Assembly (NCBI GenBank): GCA_041687675.1
Contig: JAWLBM010000001.1
Location: forward strand, 310,001-374,000
Direction: 5' to 3'
Length of the DNA stretch: 64,000 nt
From: JAWLBM01 sp041687675
Lineage (GTDB): Bacteria > Pseudomonadota > Alphaproteobacteria > Rhizobiales > Pleomorphomonadaceae
A program made the translations under genes and the position numbers. The notes beneath the pieces were generated by a model. That model searched no databases. It was given only the letters and a program-made list of their open reading frames with translations, and was not told the DNA's origin. Shown one piece after another: positions 53,823 through 62,610 of this stretch; the first letter of the stretch is position 1; the number at the start of each line of letters is the position of its first letter.

Positions 53823-54413
53823 TCAGCGGGCCCGGCCGCGGCGCAGCAGGCTGGCGACGGCCTCGGCGTCGGCGCGGATCCGGTCCGACAGGCTCCCGCC
53901 CTCGCCGGTTCCGGAGGAGCGCGGGCCGCCAGCGTCCGTGTCCGCCGAGGCGAGGCGGCGGGCGCTCTTCGGCAACCCGTCGGCGCGGGCCGGCGCGCGG
54001 CCGCGGACCGCGGCGTGGATCGCCGCGTGGACGCCGGAGCGGGTCAGGTCGGGCTTCGCCAGGAATCCTTGGGCGCCGGCCCTGGTCCCGATCGTCCGGA
54101 TGTCGAGCGTGTCGGCGCTGGAGGTCATGATCACCGGGCAGCCCGGCCGCCGGGCGAGTTCGGCGATGAGCGGCACGCTGGTCCCGTCGCCGAGCCAGTA
54201 GTCGGCGAAGACCATGTCGAAGGCCTCGGCCGCAAGCATGCGGCGCGCCTCGTCGAGGTCGGCCGCGAGACGGCAGCGCACGTCGTACGCGGGAACGGCG
54301 ACACAGGCATCGGCGAGGAGCCCTGCGTCCACCGGGTCGTCGTCGACGATCAGGATGCGCAAGACCGATGTCGACCGCGCACCCGTCAAGTCGTCGCTCG
54401 CCAGGGCACCCAT
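53823..54413 (-). CDS. Single receiver-domain response regulator with extended tail
   Basis: This 196-residue protein has one receiver domain (about residues 17-135) with acidic pair VDDDP, phospho-acceptor aspartate in FADYWLGDG, MTSSA and the lysine in FLAKPD. A roughly 55-residue Arg/Ala-rich C-terminal tail has no recognisable output domain. It may pass phosphate to another regulator or act by protein contact. No kinase gene is directly adjacent; the HWE-type kinase lies 5 kb away. Confidence 0.8.
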   Translation of the reverse strand: MGALASDDLTGARSTSVLRILIVDDDPVDAGLLADACVAVPAYDVRCRLAADLDEARRMLAAEAFDMVFADYWLGDGTSVPLIAELARRPGCPVIMTSSADTLDIRTIGTRAGAQGFLAKPDLTRSGVHAAIHAAVRGRAPARADGLPKSARRLASADTDAGGPRSSGTGEGGSLSDRIRADAEAVASLLRRGRAR

Positions 54414-54547
54414 TCGACCGCCTCCGATGCTTGCTCCATTTCATTCGGATGTTGGAAGATTATGGTTAACAATTTGTTAAAAATCGGGCTTCTACGTTCC
54501 CGCTGCGCGTTGTAGCCGAGACTTCTGCCGGATCGAAGCCGGACCCG

Positions 54548-56719
54548 TCAGGTGAGCACGACGATGCTGCGGCCGGTCAGCTCGAACTCGCCGGAGAATT
54601 CGTCGCTGCCCAGCACCAGCTCGTAGTCGGTGGCCAGGATCACGGTCCAGCCGCGGCCGTCCTCCCGCTCCGGCAGCACGAAGGGCACCGTCTCGTGGAA
54701 GGCGTTGAACAGGATCAGCGCCTGGTCGATCTCCTTGTTCTCGTCGGCAAGCTGGTAGTAGAGGCCGATGGTGAGCGTGGTCGGGTCGTCCCACTGCTCC
54801 GGAGTCTGGTCGGAGCCGGAGGGATTGATCCAGCGCAGCACCGTGCCGTCGCGGTAGCTCGCCCGGCGGAAGATCGGGTGCTCCGAGCGCAACTCGAGCA
54901 GGCGGCGGACGAAGCGGGTCACCTCCCGGTCGTCCTCGTCGATGTCGTCCCAGTCGATCCAGCCGAGCTCGTTGTCCTGGCAGTAGACGTTGTTGTTGCC
55001 GCCCTGGGTGTGGCCGAACTCGTCGCCGGCGAGGAACATCGGGGTTCCGTGGGAGACGAGCAGGGTGGCGAGGAAGTTTCGCCGCTGGCGGGCGCGGATC
55101 TCGCGGATGCGGGGATCGTCGGTCGGCCCCTCGACGCCGTAGTTGCAGGAACGGTTGTCGCTGTGGCCGTCCTCGTTGTTCTCGCCGTTCGCCTCGTTGT
55201 GCTTCTGCTCGTAGGTGACGAGGTCGTTCAGGGTGTAGCCGTCGTGGGCGACGACGAAGTTGACGCTCGCCCAGGGGCGCCGGCCGGCGAAGTCGTAGAC
55301 GTCGCCGGACCCGGTGATGCGGGCGGCGAACTCGCGCATCAGCCCGTGGTCGCCGCGCCAGAAGGAGCGCACCACATCGCGGTACTTGTCGTTCCACTCG
55401 GCCCACCCGGGAGGGAAGCCGCCCACCTGGTAGCCGCCGGGCCCGATGTCCCAGGGCTCGCCGATCAGCTTCAGCCGCCGCAGCACCGGATCCTGGCCGA
55501 CCGCGTCGAAGAAGCCGGAGCGCTGGTCGAAGCCGTGCGGCTCCCGCCCGAGGATGGTGCCGAGGTCGAAGCGGAAGCCGTCCACCTCGAAGGCCTGGGC
55601 CCAGTAGCGCAGCGAATCCAGCACCATGTGCAGCACCCGCGGGTGGCTGGTGTTGATCGTGTTGCCGGTGCCGGTGTCGTTGACGTAGTAGCGCGGTTCG
55701 CCGCGGATCAGGCGATAGTAGGCCGGGTTGTCGATGCCCTTGAAGCTCAGCGTCGCGCCGCGCTCGTTGCCCTCGGCGGAGTGGTTGTAGACGACGTCGA
55801 GGATCACCTCGATGCCGGCGTCGTGGAAGCGGCGGACCATGTCGCGCAGGGTGTAGAGGCCGCCGTGGCCGAGGTAGCGCTGCTCCGGCGCGAAGAAGCC
55901 GACCGTGTTGTAGCCCCAGTAGTTGCGCAGGCCCCGATCGACCAGCACATGGTCGTCGGCGAAGGAATGGATCGGCAGCAGCTCGACCGCGGTGACGCCG
56001 AGGCTGCGGATGTAGTCGACCACCGCCGGGTGGCCCATGCCCTCGAAGGTCCCGCGGATATCCCCCGGCACGTCCGGATGGCGCATGGTGAAGCCCCGCA
56101 TGTGGGTCTCGTAGATCACCGTCCGGTCCCAGCGCACGTTCGGCCCGGGCGGGCGGTCCGGGTCCTCTCCGAAGTCCGTCACGACGCACTTCGGCATGAA
56201 CGGGGCGCTGTCGGAGTCGCTGAAGGTGAGGTCCGGCTCCTCCTCGGCCCCGAGCTCGTAGCCGTAGACCTCCGGTCCCCAGCTGATGTCCCCCGTGAGA
56301 TAGCGGGCGTAGGGGTCGATCAGCAGCTTGTTGGGGTTGAAGCGGTAGCCTGCCTCCGGGTCGTAGGGGCCGTGCACCCGGTAGCCGTAGAGCTGGCCTG
56401 GGCCTATGCCCGGCAGGTAGCCGTGCCAGATCTCGTTGGTGTACTCCGGCAACTCCACCCGGTGCGTCTCGGTCCGCCCGTCGGGGGAGAACAGGCAGAG
56501 CTCCACCCGCTCGGCGCTGGAGGAGAACAGGGCGAAGTTGGTACCGTCGCCGTCGAAGGTCGCGCCCATCTCCATCCAGTGGCCGGGGCGCATCCGCAGC
56601 CCGGAGCGGGTCAGCGGCTTCGATCCGAGAATCGTGGCGGTCGCCGGGCCGGAACTGCCCGGTCGGACGCCGGACCGGGCCGCGCCGGCCGCCCCCTCAC
56701 TTTCGCCGGCTCCATTCAT
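54548..56719 (-). CDS. glgX: Glycogen debranching enzyme GlgX
   Basis: This 723-residue GH13 enzyme has an N-terminal CBM48/isoamylase domain (about residues 45-145), then the catalytic barrel with the nucleophile region DGFRFDLGTILGRE near 372, a GEPWDIGPGGYQVGGFP acid loop near 410, and NFVVAHDGYTLNDLV near 480. It cleaves alpha-1,6 branches of glycogen. Its ATG overlaps the stop of a response regulator gene (ATGA). It lies beside the general stress regulon core, and carbohydrate storage genes often belong to that regulon. Confidence 0.92.
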   Translation of the reverse strand: MNGAGESEGAAGAARSGVRPGSSGPATATILGSKPLTRSGLRMRPGHWMEMGATFDGDGTNFALFSSSAERVELCLFSPDGRTETHRVELPEYTNEIWHGYLPGIGPGQLYGYRVHGPYDPEAGYRFNPNKLLIDPYARYLTGDISWGPEVYGYELGAEEEPDLTFSDSDSAPFMPKCVVTDFGEDPDRPPGPNVRWDRTVIYETHMRGFTMRHPDVPGDIRGTFEGMGHPAVVDYIRSLGVTAVELLPIHSFADDHVLVDRGLRNYWGYNTVGFFAPEQRYLGHGGLYTLRDMVRRFHDAGIEVILDVVYNHSAEGNERGATLSFKGIDNPAYYRLIRGEPRYYVNDTGTGNTINTSHPRVLHMVLDSLRYWAQAFEVDGFRFDLGTILGREPHGFDQRSGFFDAVGQDPVLRRLKLIGEPWDIGPGGYQVGGFPPGWAEWNDKYRDVVRSFWRGDHGLMREFAARITGSGDVYDFAGRRPWASVNFVVAHDGYTLNDLVTYEQKHNEANGENNEDGHSDNRSCNYGVEGPTDDPRIREIRARQRRNFLATLLVSHGTPMFLAGDEFGHTQGGNNNVYCQDNELGWIDWDDIDEDDREVTRFVRRLLELRSEHPIFRRASYRDGTVLRWINPSGSDQTPEQWDDPTTLTIGLYYQLADENKEIDQALILFNAFHETVPFVLPEREDGRGWTVILATDYELVLGSDEFSGEFELTGRSIVVLT

Positions 56720-57117
56720 GATCCGCCCTTTCCGCCTTGCCCCGAGCCGGTCGTCTCGCCGCCGCCGACGAAGCCCGAGATCCTCGACAGCAGCGTCGCC
56801 GAGCGGATCGGCTTCGCCACCAGCGTGATCTGCCCGAAGACGGGCATCAAGTCCTGCTCGCGGTAGCCGGAACAGACGACGAAGGGGATGCTCTCGTGGC
56901 GGAGAGCCTCGGCGACCCGGGCGCTCGATTCCCCGCGGAGATTGGCGTCGATGACCGCCGCGTCCACCGGCGCGCCGGCAAGCAGCCGCAACGCCTCATC
57001 GACGGTCGCGGCGGGGCCGACGACCTCGTAGCCGGCGAACTCCAGCACCTGCGCGATCTCCTCGGCGATGAAGAACTCGTCCTCGAGGACCAGCACGCGC
57101 GGCGAAGAGTCCCTCAT
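56716..57117 (-). CDS. Single-domain response regulator
   Basis: This 133-residue stand-alone receiver has acidic pair LEDE at residues 11-14, phospho-acceptor aspartate in AVIDANLRG near 57, a switch serine in VCSGYRE near 84 and lysine in VAKPI. The PFVVCSGY stretch resembles receivers that feed into the PhyR pathway. It overlaps the glgX start and so is co-transcribed with it. The ATG at 57117 puts the receiver at the N-terminus; a longer upstream frame reads through antisense sequence. Confidence 0.85.
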   Translation of the reverse strand: MRDSSPRVLVLEDEFFIAEEIAQVLEFAGYEVVGPAATVDEALRLLAGAPVDAAVIDANLRGESSARVAEALRHESIPFVVCSGYREQDLMPVFGQITLVAKPIRSATLLSRISGFVGGGETTGSGQGGKGGS

Positions 57118-57215
57118 GGCGAATCGCTTCCCGGGAGGTGACCGGGCGGCGCATAAGGCAGGCCCGCAGCCGCGCGCCGGACCTCCCCGCCCTCGCCAGC
57201 CATCCGCGCCGGCCC

Positions 57216-57803
57216 TCAGCGCATCTGCCAGGGGGTGCGGGGCACGTTGTCGTCGAGCACCGCCTGCACCGTCCTGTCGGGGCCGAAGGCGTCGGCCGAG
57301 TCGACCTTGAGCATCTCGAGCAGCCGCCCGCGGGCCCGGTTGACCCGGCTCTTCACCGTGCCGATGGCGCAGCCGCTGATCGCCGCCGCCTCCTCGTAGG
57401 AGAAGCCGGACGCGCCGATCAGGATCAGCGCCTCGCGCTGGTCCGGCGGCAGCCGGTCGAGCGCTGCGCGGAAGTCGTTGAGGTCGAGATGCACCTCCTG
57501 GTCCGGCTGCGAGACCAGCTGGCCGGCCGCCACCCCGTCCACGTCCTGCACCTCCCTCCGCCGCTTGCGGTACTGGGAGAAGAAGACGTTGCGCAGGATG
57601 GTGAACAGCCAGGCGCGAAGGCTGGTGCCCTCCTGGAAGGACGAGAAGGCTGACCACGCTTTCACAAGCGCCTCCTGCACCAGGTCGTCCGCCCGGTCGG
57701 CGTCGCCGCAAAGCGAAATCGCGAAGGCCCTCAAGGGCGGGATCTCCGCGATGAGGGCCTGCTTCAGCGACGCGCTGGGCTCGCTTCGCTTCGGAGCCGT
57801 CAT
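57216..57803 (-). CDS. ecfG: ECF sigma factor EcfG (general stress response)
   Basis: This 195-residue ECF sigma factor has region 2 (about residues 22-90, ADDLVQEALVKAWSAF and AWLFTILRNVFFSQYRKRRR) and region 4 (about 112-165, PPDQREALILIGASGFSYEE and AIGTVKSRVNRAR). Its position after nepR and opposite phyR identifies it as EcfG, the alphaproteobacterial general stress sigma factor. Its start overlaps the nepR stop (ATGA). It recognises GGAAC-N16/17-CGTT promoters, and one lies ahead of this operon. Confidence 0.92.
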   Translation of the reverse strand: MTAPKRSEPSASLKQALIAEIPPLRAFAISLCGDADRADDLVQEALVKAWSAFSSFQEGTSLRAWLFTILRNVFFSQYRKRRREVQDVDGVAAGQLVSQPDQEVHLDLNDFRAALDRLPPDQREALILIGASGFSYEEAAAISGCAIGTVKSRVNRARGRLLEMLKVDSADAFGPDRTVQAVLDDNVPRTPWQMR

Positions 57804-58078
57804 CGGCGGTGCTCCTCTCGCATCATCACGGTCATGGGCTCGACACCCCTCATCGAGGCGTCCGATCCGGTCGAGGATGCACCACCTCCGCCGCCGCCGC
57901 GACCCTTTTCGGAGCGGACGGGGCCGTCGAGTTGCTCAAGGAGGTCCAGGAAGCGGTCCGGAATGGGCTCGGCCAAGATCTCGGCGTAGCGCGCTCTCAA
58001 CCGGTGTCCGATCAGTGCCTGCATCTCCCGGTCCGCCGGCATGGCCGCCGTCCCGGGGTCCTTCTTGTTTGTGCTCAT
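57800..58078 (-). CDS. nepR: Anti-sigma factor NepR
   Basis: This is a 92-residue NepR protein with the conserved core IGHRLRARYAEILAEPIPD and RFLDLLEQLD (about residues 24-52) that wraps around EcfG, and a Gly-rich variable tail. When unstressed it holds EcfG inactive; phosphorylated PhyR takes it away. The start is uncertain: ATG at 58078, ATG at 58084 or GTG at 58096 are all in frame. It overlaps ecfG by four bases and diverges from phyR. Confidence 0.9.
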   Translation of the reverse strand: MSTNKKDPGTAAMPADREMQALIGHRLRARYAEILAEPIPDRFLDLLEQLDGPVRSEKGRGGGGGGASSTGSDASMRGVEPMTVMMREEHRR

Positions 58079-58164
58079 ATCCATCTCGGGACACACCCGG
58101 GAGCAATGGGCTCCTCGAAGTGGTTGCGGGAGCCGCGAGGGCGACGCGGCGGTTCACCGGCGAC

Positions 58165-58190
58165 AACGTCCCGGTTTCCCGGAAGGTTCC
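58165..58190 (-). promoter_or_regulatory. EcfG-dependent promoter for nepR-ecfG
   Basis: Read on the minus strand the sequence is GGAAC, 17 bases, CGTT (58190 to 58165), an exact match to the EcfG consensus. It lies about 85 bases ahead of nepR and would give positive autoregulation of the sigma factor. Confidence 0.85.
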
Positions 58191-58217
58191 GACGAGGCTC
58201 AAAAAATGCGATGATCC

Positions 58218-58243
58218 GGAACCGTTGCGGCGGCTGGCACGTT
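58218..58243 (+). promoter_or_regulatory. EcfG-dependent promoter for phyR
   Basis: GGAAC at 58218-58222 and CGTT at 58240-58243 are separated by exactly 17 bases, matching the EcfG consensus. The site lies about 40 bases before the phyR start and back to back with the nepR-ecfG promoter. Confidence 0.85.
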
Positions 58244-58283
58244 TCGGGGTCGTCGAGCTCCGACCAATGACAAAGAGGACTCC

Positions 58284-59081
58284 ATGAGCATCGCAGCCAT
58301 CGTGGCGCCGCAACTCCCCTACCTTCGTCGTTATGCCCGCGCCCTCAGCGGCCGCCAGGACGCCGGCGACGAATATGTGATGGCGGTCCTGGAGACGCTG
58401 GTCGCAGACCCATCCGCGCTCCCGGGCGACCTCGATGCGAAGGTCGGCCTTTACGCCGTCTTCTCGCGGATCTGGAATTCCGTCCCGGTCAACGCCGAGG
58501 CGACGGAGTCCCCGTCGGCCATCGCCGACCGGCGCCTCGGTGCCATAACGCCGCTGCCCCGCCAGGCGTTCCTTCTCACTGCGGTCGAGGGCTTCTCGCC
58601 GCGGGACACCGCGCGCATCCTCGGCGTCGGCGAGGACGCGGTGGCGGCGCTCATCACCGACGCCGGCCGCCAGATCGGCGAGCAGGTCGCCACCGAGGTG
58701 CTGATCATCGAGGACGAGCCGATCATCGCCATGGACCTCGAGGATCTGGTGACCTCGATCGGCCACAAGGTGATCGGCAACGCCCGCACCCACACGGAGG
58801 CGGTGTCGATGGTGCACTCGCACCGGCCGGGGCTGGTGCTCGCCGACATCCAGCTCGCCGACGGGTCCTCCGGGCTCGACGCGGTGAACGAGATCCTTCA
58901 GGCCTTCTCTGTCCCGGTCATCTTCATCACCGCCTACCCGGAGCGGCTTCTGACCGGCGAGCGGCCGGAGCCGACCTTCCTGATCACCAAGCCGTTCCGC
59001 AACGACACCGTGAAGGCCGTGATCAGCCAGGCGCTTTTCTTCAACCTCGAAGCGGAGTCTCCTCTGCGAAAGGCCGTGTGA
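58284..59081 (+). CDS. phyR: General stress anti-anti-sigma response regulator PhyR
   Basis: This 265-residue protein has an N-terminal sigma-like domain (about residues 5-130) and a C-terminal receiver (about 138-255) with acidic pair IEDEP, phospho-acceptor aspartate in VLADIQLADG near 193, and lysine in ITKPF. On phosphorylation the sigma-like domain binds NepR and frees EcfG. GAGGA precedes the ATG. It diverges from nepR-ecfG and is followed by a sensor kinase that could phosphorylate it. Confidence 0.95.
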   Translation: MSIAAIVAPQLPYLRRYARALSGRQDAGDEYVMAVLETLVADPSALPGDLDAKVGLYAVFSRIWNSVPVNAEATESPSAIADRRLGAITPLPRQAFLLTAVEGFSPRDTARILGVGEDAVAALITDAGRQIGEQVATEVLIIEDEPIIAMDLEDLVTSIGHKVIGNARTHTEAVSMVHSHRPGLVLADIQLADGSSGLDAVNEILQAFSVPVIFITAYPERLLTGERPEPTFLITKPFRNDTVKAVISQALFFNLEAESPLRKAV

Positions 59082-59375
59082 TGGACCCATCGTCCCGTCG
59101 GCCCGCACGTGCGGCGGGCCATTGACCGGCCCCCGAAAGGGACGGTCCCCGATTGCGCCGGCTTGCGTCCGGCGGGCGAATGATGGGCTTGCGTCGGCGG
59201 CGGACACGGACGAGGTCGCCCCGACCAGGCCAGGACCCCAGGGTCCTGGCGGTCGAACGGAACAGCCGTGCGCCGGACGGCCCGTCCCGGCGCGGTCGTC
59301 CCCGTCCGGACGCGACCGGCGCGCCTGCGCCCGCACCGACCGGCCGCGGAACGGCCCGGCACCCCCCCGGTGGCG

Positions 59376-61253
59376 ATGATGCAGTCTCTCACAGCCATTT
59401 CCGCCGTCGTCGCCACCACCCCGACGAGCGTTGCCGGCTTCCACCCGCCCATGCTCGGCTGGATCGCCGACGGGCTCGTCGCGCTCGCGTTCGTTGCGGT
59501 GCTGGGCTGGATCGCCGTCATCCTCCTGAAGCAGCCGGACACGGTCGGCCAACGGCGCCGCGCGGCGATCCTGCTCGCCGTCGTGGTGACCACCGGAGCA
59601 CTCGCCGAGACGGCCTCGATGGCGCTCGGCTTCTTCGACGGCGGCACCGTGCTGGTGCTGGTCGAAGCCGGCCTCTCCGTGGCGACGCTCCTGTTCGCGC
59701 TGCTGCTCTGGCTGTTCCTGCCGGTGCTGCTGGCGATGCCCTCGCCGATGCACCTCGTCAGCGTCAATGCCCGGCTCGCCGAGGAGGCCCAGGCCCGGCG
59801 GGAACTCGTCTCCGAGCTGCAGCGGGTCAACCGCGACCTCGAGGAGCGGGTCGCCCGCCGGACGGAGGAACTGCGCGAGGCCAAGCAGCGCTTCGAGCTC
59901 GCGCTGTCGTCCTCCGGGATCACCGTCTTCGTCCAGGACGCCGGGCTCCGCTACAAGTGGATCCACAACCCGCTGCTCGGCCGGGCGCCGGACGAGGTGA
60001 TCGGCCGGACCGACCTCGAGATCATGCCGGCCTCGGCGGCGAACCGGATCCGCGAGGTGAACCGCGCCGTGATCGCCGATGGCGAGCCGCGGGAGGAGGA
60101 CGTGCTGATCCCCGGCCGGGAAGCCGGTGAGGACACCTTCATCCGCCTGCACGCCGCCCCCGAGCGCGGCGGCGAGGGAGAGATCGTCGGGGTGATCTGC
60201 GCGCTGGTCGACATCACCGCCGAGCACCGGCGCACGCTCCAGCTCGAGCAGGTCGGCGACGCGCTCGCCGAGGCCAACGCGCGCTTCGACCAGGCGCTGG
60301 CCGGATCCACGATCACCATGTTCCGGCAGGACCCGGACCTTCGCTACACGTGGATGTACAACCCGCCGGTGGACCTGCCGCTGGAGACCTTCGTCGGCCT
60401 CACCGACGAGGAGGCGCTGCCGGAGGCCACGCGCCGGGTGGTCGTTCCGGCCAAGCGCCACGTGCTCAGCACCGGCGAGCCGGAGCGGATCGAGGTCTCC
60501 ATGCGTATCGGCGAGGCCACCCGCTGGTTCGACCTCAGGATCGAGCCGCTGCTCGACGATGGCGGCCGGGTGGTGGGGCTCACCTCCGTGGCGATCGACA
60601 TCTCGGCGCAGAAGGAATACCACCAGCAGATGCGCATGGTGATGCGCGAGCTCACCCACCGGTCGAAGAACCTCCTCGCCGTGGTCCAGGGCATCGCCCG
60701 CCAGACCGCCCAGTCCGTGGACGGGCTGCCCGCCTTCGTCGAGCGCTTCGGCGCCCGGCTGCAGGCGCTGGCGCGGGCGCACGACATCCTGGTCGACGAG
60801 TCCTGGCGCGGCGCCGCGATCGAGGAACTGATCGCCACCCAGCTCGGCCATGTGATCGAGCGCTCCGCCGAGCGGATCTCCGCCGCCGGGCCGAAGGTGC
60901 TGCTGAAGCCCGAGGCGGCGCAGAACCTCGCCCTCGCCCTGCACGAACTCTCCACCAACGCCGCCAAGTACGGCGCCCTGTCCGGAGAAAGCGGCACCGT
61001 CAAGGTGGAGTGGGGCCCCTCGGAGCCCGACGGCGAGGAGGAGATGTTCCAGATCGTGTGGAGCGAAGCGGGCGGCCCGCCTGCGGCGCCGCCGGAACGC
61101 AAGGGGTTCGGCAGCGTCATGATCGAGCGGCTGGTGCCGCGGGCGATCGACGGCACCGCCGATCTGACCTATGGCGAGGACGGCCTCACCTGGCGCCTCG
61201 TCTTCCCGCGCCGCTACCTGGTCGAGCAGCCCGCCCAGCCGGTGTACGCCTGA
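59376..61253 (+). CDS. Membrane HWE/HisKA_2-type sensor histidine kinase (PhyK-like)
   Basis: This 625-residue kinase has three to four N-terminal helices (about residues 25-125), a coiled coil (about 135-175), two PAS domains (about 175-300 and 305-425) and an HWE/HisKA_2 kinase core with the phospho-histidine in MRELTHRSKNLLAVVQ near 428 and N-box ALHELSTNAAKYGAL near 528. Kinases of this class phosphorylate PhyR, and this one lies 294 bp downstream of phyR. ATG at 59376 or 59379; the ribosome site is weak. The gap before it shows no other gene. Confidence 0.88.
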   Translation: MMQSLTAISAVVATTPTSVAGFHPPMLGWIADGLVALAFVAVLGWIAVILLKQPDTVGQRRRAAILLAVVVTTGALAETASMALGFFDGGTVLVLVEAGLSVATLLFALLLWLFLPVLLAMPSPMHLVSVNARLAEEAQARRELVSELQRVNRDLEERVARRTEELREAKQRFELALSSSGITVFVQDAGLRYKWIHNPLLGRAPDEVIGRTDLEIMPASAANRIREVNRAVIADGEPREEDVLIPGREAGEDTFIRLHAAPERGGEGEIVGVICALVDITAEHRRTLQLEQVGDALAEANARFDQALAGSTITMFRQDPDLRYTWMYNPPVDLPLETFVGLTDEEALPEATRRVVVPAKRHVLSTGEPERIEVSMRIGEATRWFDLRIEPLLDDGGRVVGLTSVAIDISAQKEYHQQMRMVMRELTHRSKNLLAVVQGIARQTAQSVDGLPAFVERFGARLQALARAHDILVDESWRGAAIEELIATQLGHVIERSAERISAAGPKVLLKPEAAQNLALALHELSTNAAKYGALSGESGTVKVEWGPSEPDGEEEMFQIVWSEAGGPPAAPPERKGFGSVMIERLVPRAIDGTADLTYGEDGLTWRLVFPRRYLVEQPAQPVYA

Positions 61254-61261
61254 CCTCTGCC

Positions 61262-61287
61262 GGAACCTCCGCCGTCCCCCGCTCGTT
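61262..61287 (+). promoter_or_regulatory. EcfG-type promoter upstream of Crp/Fnr gene
   Basis: GGAAC at 61262-61266 and CGTT at 61284-61287 are separated by exactly 17 bases. It starts nine bases after the kinase stop and lies about 75 bases ahead of the Crp/Fnr start, so this regulator is probably part of the general stress regulon. Confidence 0.75.
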
Positions 61288-61360
61288 CGTTCCATGGCGG
61301 CTCGGCCGGGCATCGCGCCCCCCGGCCGCGCCCGCCGACACGGACGAGGGAATGCAGCCG

Positions 61361-62107
61361 ATGAAGACCACCTCCTGTCTCGCCCGCCAGTTCGCCCGCC
61401 ACGGCGAACTCGAAGCCGCGGACGTGGAGGCGCTCGAGGACGTCGAGCGGGAGCCGATCGGGGTCTCGGCCGGCGAGGTCCTGCGGACCCAGGGCAGTCC
61501 GTTCAGCGACCTCGTGGTGGTCCGCGAAGGCTGGACGTCCACCTGGTACGAACTCGGCGACGGCAACCGCCAGGTGGTGTTCGTCCACGTCTCCGGCGAC
61601 ATCGCCGGCCTGCACGACCTGCCGTTCGAGGATGCGATGACGACCACCGTCGCGCTCACCGACGCCACCGTCTGCCGGATGCCGCGCCGCCGCCTCACAC
61701 AGCTCATCGAGCGCTCGCCCAGGATTGCGGCGATCCTCGTCGCAATCCAGCTGCAGCAGCAGGCGATCCTGGTGGAGCGGCTGGTCTCCCTCGGCTGCCG
61801 GTCCGCGATCCGCCGCACCGCCCACCTGATCCTCGAGCTGGATCGACGGCGCGGCGAGGCGGTGGTCGCCTCCGGGTCCGGCATCCCGCTCTCGCAGCGC
61901 CAGCTGGCCGACTGCCTGGGCCTGACGGAGGTGCACGTGAACCGCTGCATCCGCCAGCTGAAGGAGGCCGGCGCCATCGCCGTCGGGCGCAACCGGCTGG
62001 ACGTCCTCGACCGCGATGCCCTCGCGCGCTTCGCCCGCTTCGACCCCTCCTTCCTCGAGCCCAGCATCGAGTATCTCGGCGGCCGCCCCGAGCCCGAGCG
62101 GATCTGA
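61361..62107 (+). CDS. Crp/Fnr-family transcriptional regulator
   Basis: This 248-residue regulator has an N-terminal cyclic-nucleotide-binding fold (about residues 20-140) and a C-terminal winged helix with ISQRQLADCLG-like LSQRQLADCLGLTEVHVNR near residues 183-201. The cNMP phosphate-binding motif is not convincing and there is no Fnr-type cysteine cluster, so its signal is unknown. ATG at 61361 is chosen; ATG at 61352 is in frame. An EcfG-type promoter lies upstream. Confidence 0.85.
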   Translation: MKTTSCLARQFARHGELEAADVEALEDVEREPIGVSAGEVLRTQGSPFSDLVVVREGWTSTWYELGDGNRQVVFVHVSGDIAGLHDLPFEDAMTTTVALTDATVCRMPRRRLTQLIERSPRIAAILVAIQLQQQAILVERLVSLGCRSAIRRTAHLILELDRRRGEAVVASGSGIPLSQRQLADCLGLTEVHVNRCIRQLKEAGAIAVGRNRLDVLDRDALARFARFDPSFLEPSIEYLGGRPEPERI

Positions 62108-62230
62108 TGCGGCGCAAGGCCGCTGCGAAAAGGTTTGCTGGTCAACCCAGTTTAATGACGGGCGGCGGCTTCGCTGGAATGTTGCGGATCCGGGGTGGGG
62201 GCTCCTCCCGGAAAGGTGCGGGCGACCCAC

Positions 62231-62599
62231 ATGGCCGTGACCGAACGGTTCGTTCTCGTGGTCGAGGACGATCCCATCATTGCGTTCGACCTTGAATCCG
62301 TCCTTACCGACCTCGGCTACCACGGGGTGAGGCTCTTCCGGGAGAACGAGTCGGCGATCCGGTGGCTCGCCACCGAGCGGCCGGACTTCGCCATCCTCGA
62401 CTACAAGCTGGCCAGCGGCACGTCCATGGACACCGCGGCGGTGCTGCTGCGCGACCGGGTGCCGATGGTCTTCGTCACCGGCTATGGGGAGGACCTGCCG
62501 CTGCCCGACGCCTTCGCCGGCTGCCCGGTGCTGAGCAAGCCGATCGACAAGTCCGCCCTGTCCGCCCTGCTGCCCTCGTGGGCGACGTCCTCGGCGTGA
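62231..62599 (+). CDS. Single-domain response regulator, FATGUY-like
   Basis: This 122-residue receiver has acidic pair VEDDP at residues 11-15, phospho-acceptor aspartate in AILDYKLASG near 57, MVFVTGYGE near 81-89 and lysine in LSKPID. The FVTGYG stretch resembles the FATGUY motif of receivers that act in the PhyR pathway of alphaproteobacteria. It lies 123 bases after the Crp/Fnr gene and close to phyR and the kinase, which supports a role there. Confidence 0.85.
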   Translation: MAVTERFVLVVEDDPIIAFDLESVLTDLGYHGVRLFRENESAIRWLATERPDFAILDYKLASGTSMDTAAVLLRDRVPMVFVTGYGEDLPLPDAFAGCPVLSKPIDKSALSALLPSWATSSA

Positions 62600-62610
62600 G
62601 ACGAGGTCGC

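Noticed and set aside
59275..59300. EcfG-like GGAAC ahead of the histidine kinase
   Set aside because: No CGTT follows at 16-17 bases, so it does not meet the promoter pattern.
57936..61313. Minus-strand frame of more than 1100 codons across phyR and the kinase
   Set aside because: It runs antisense to phyR and the histidine kinase, whose motifs are unmistakable, and its own product is low-complexity.
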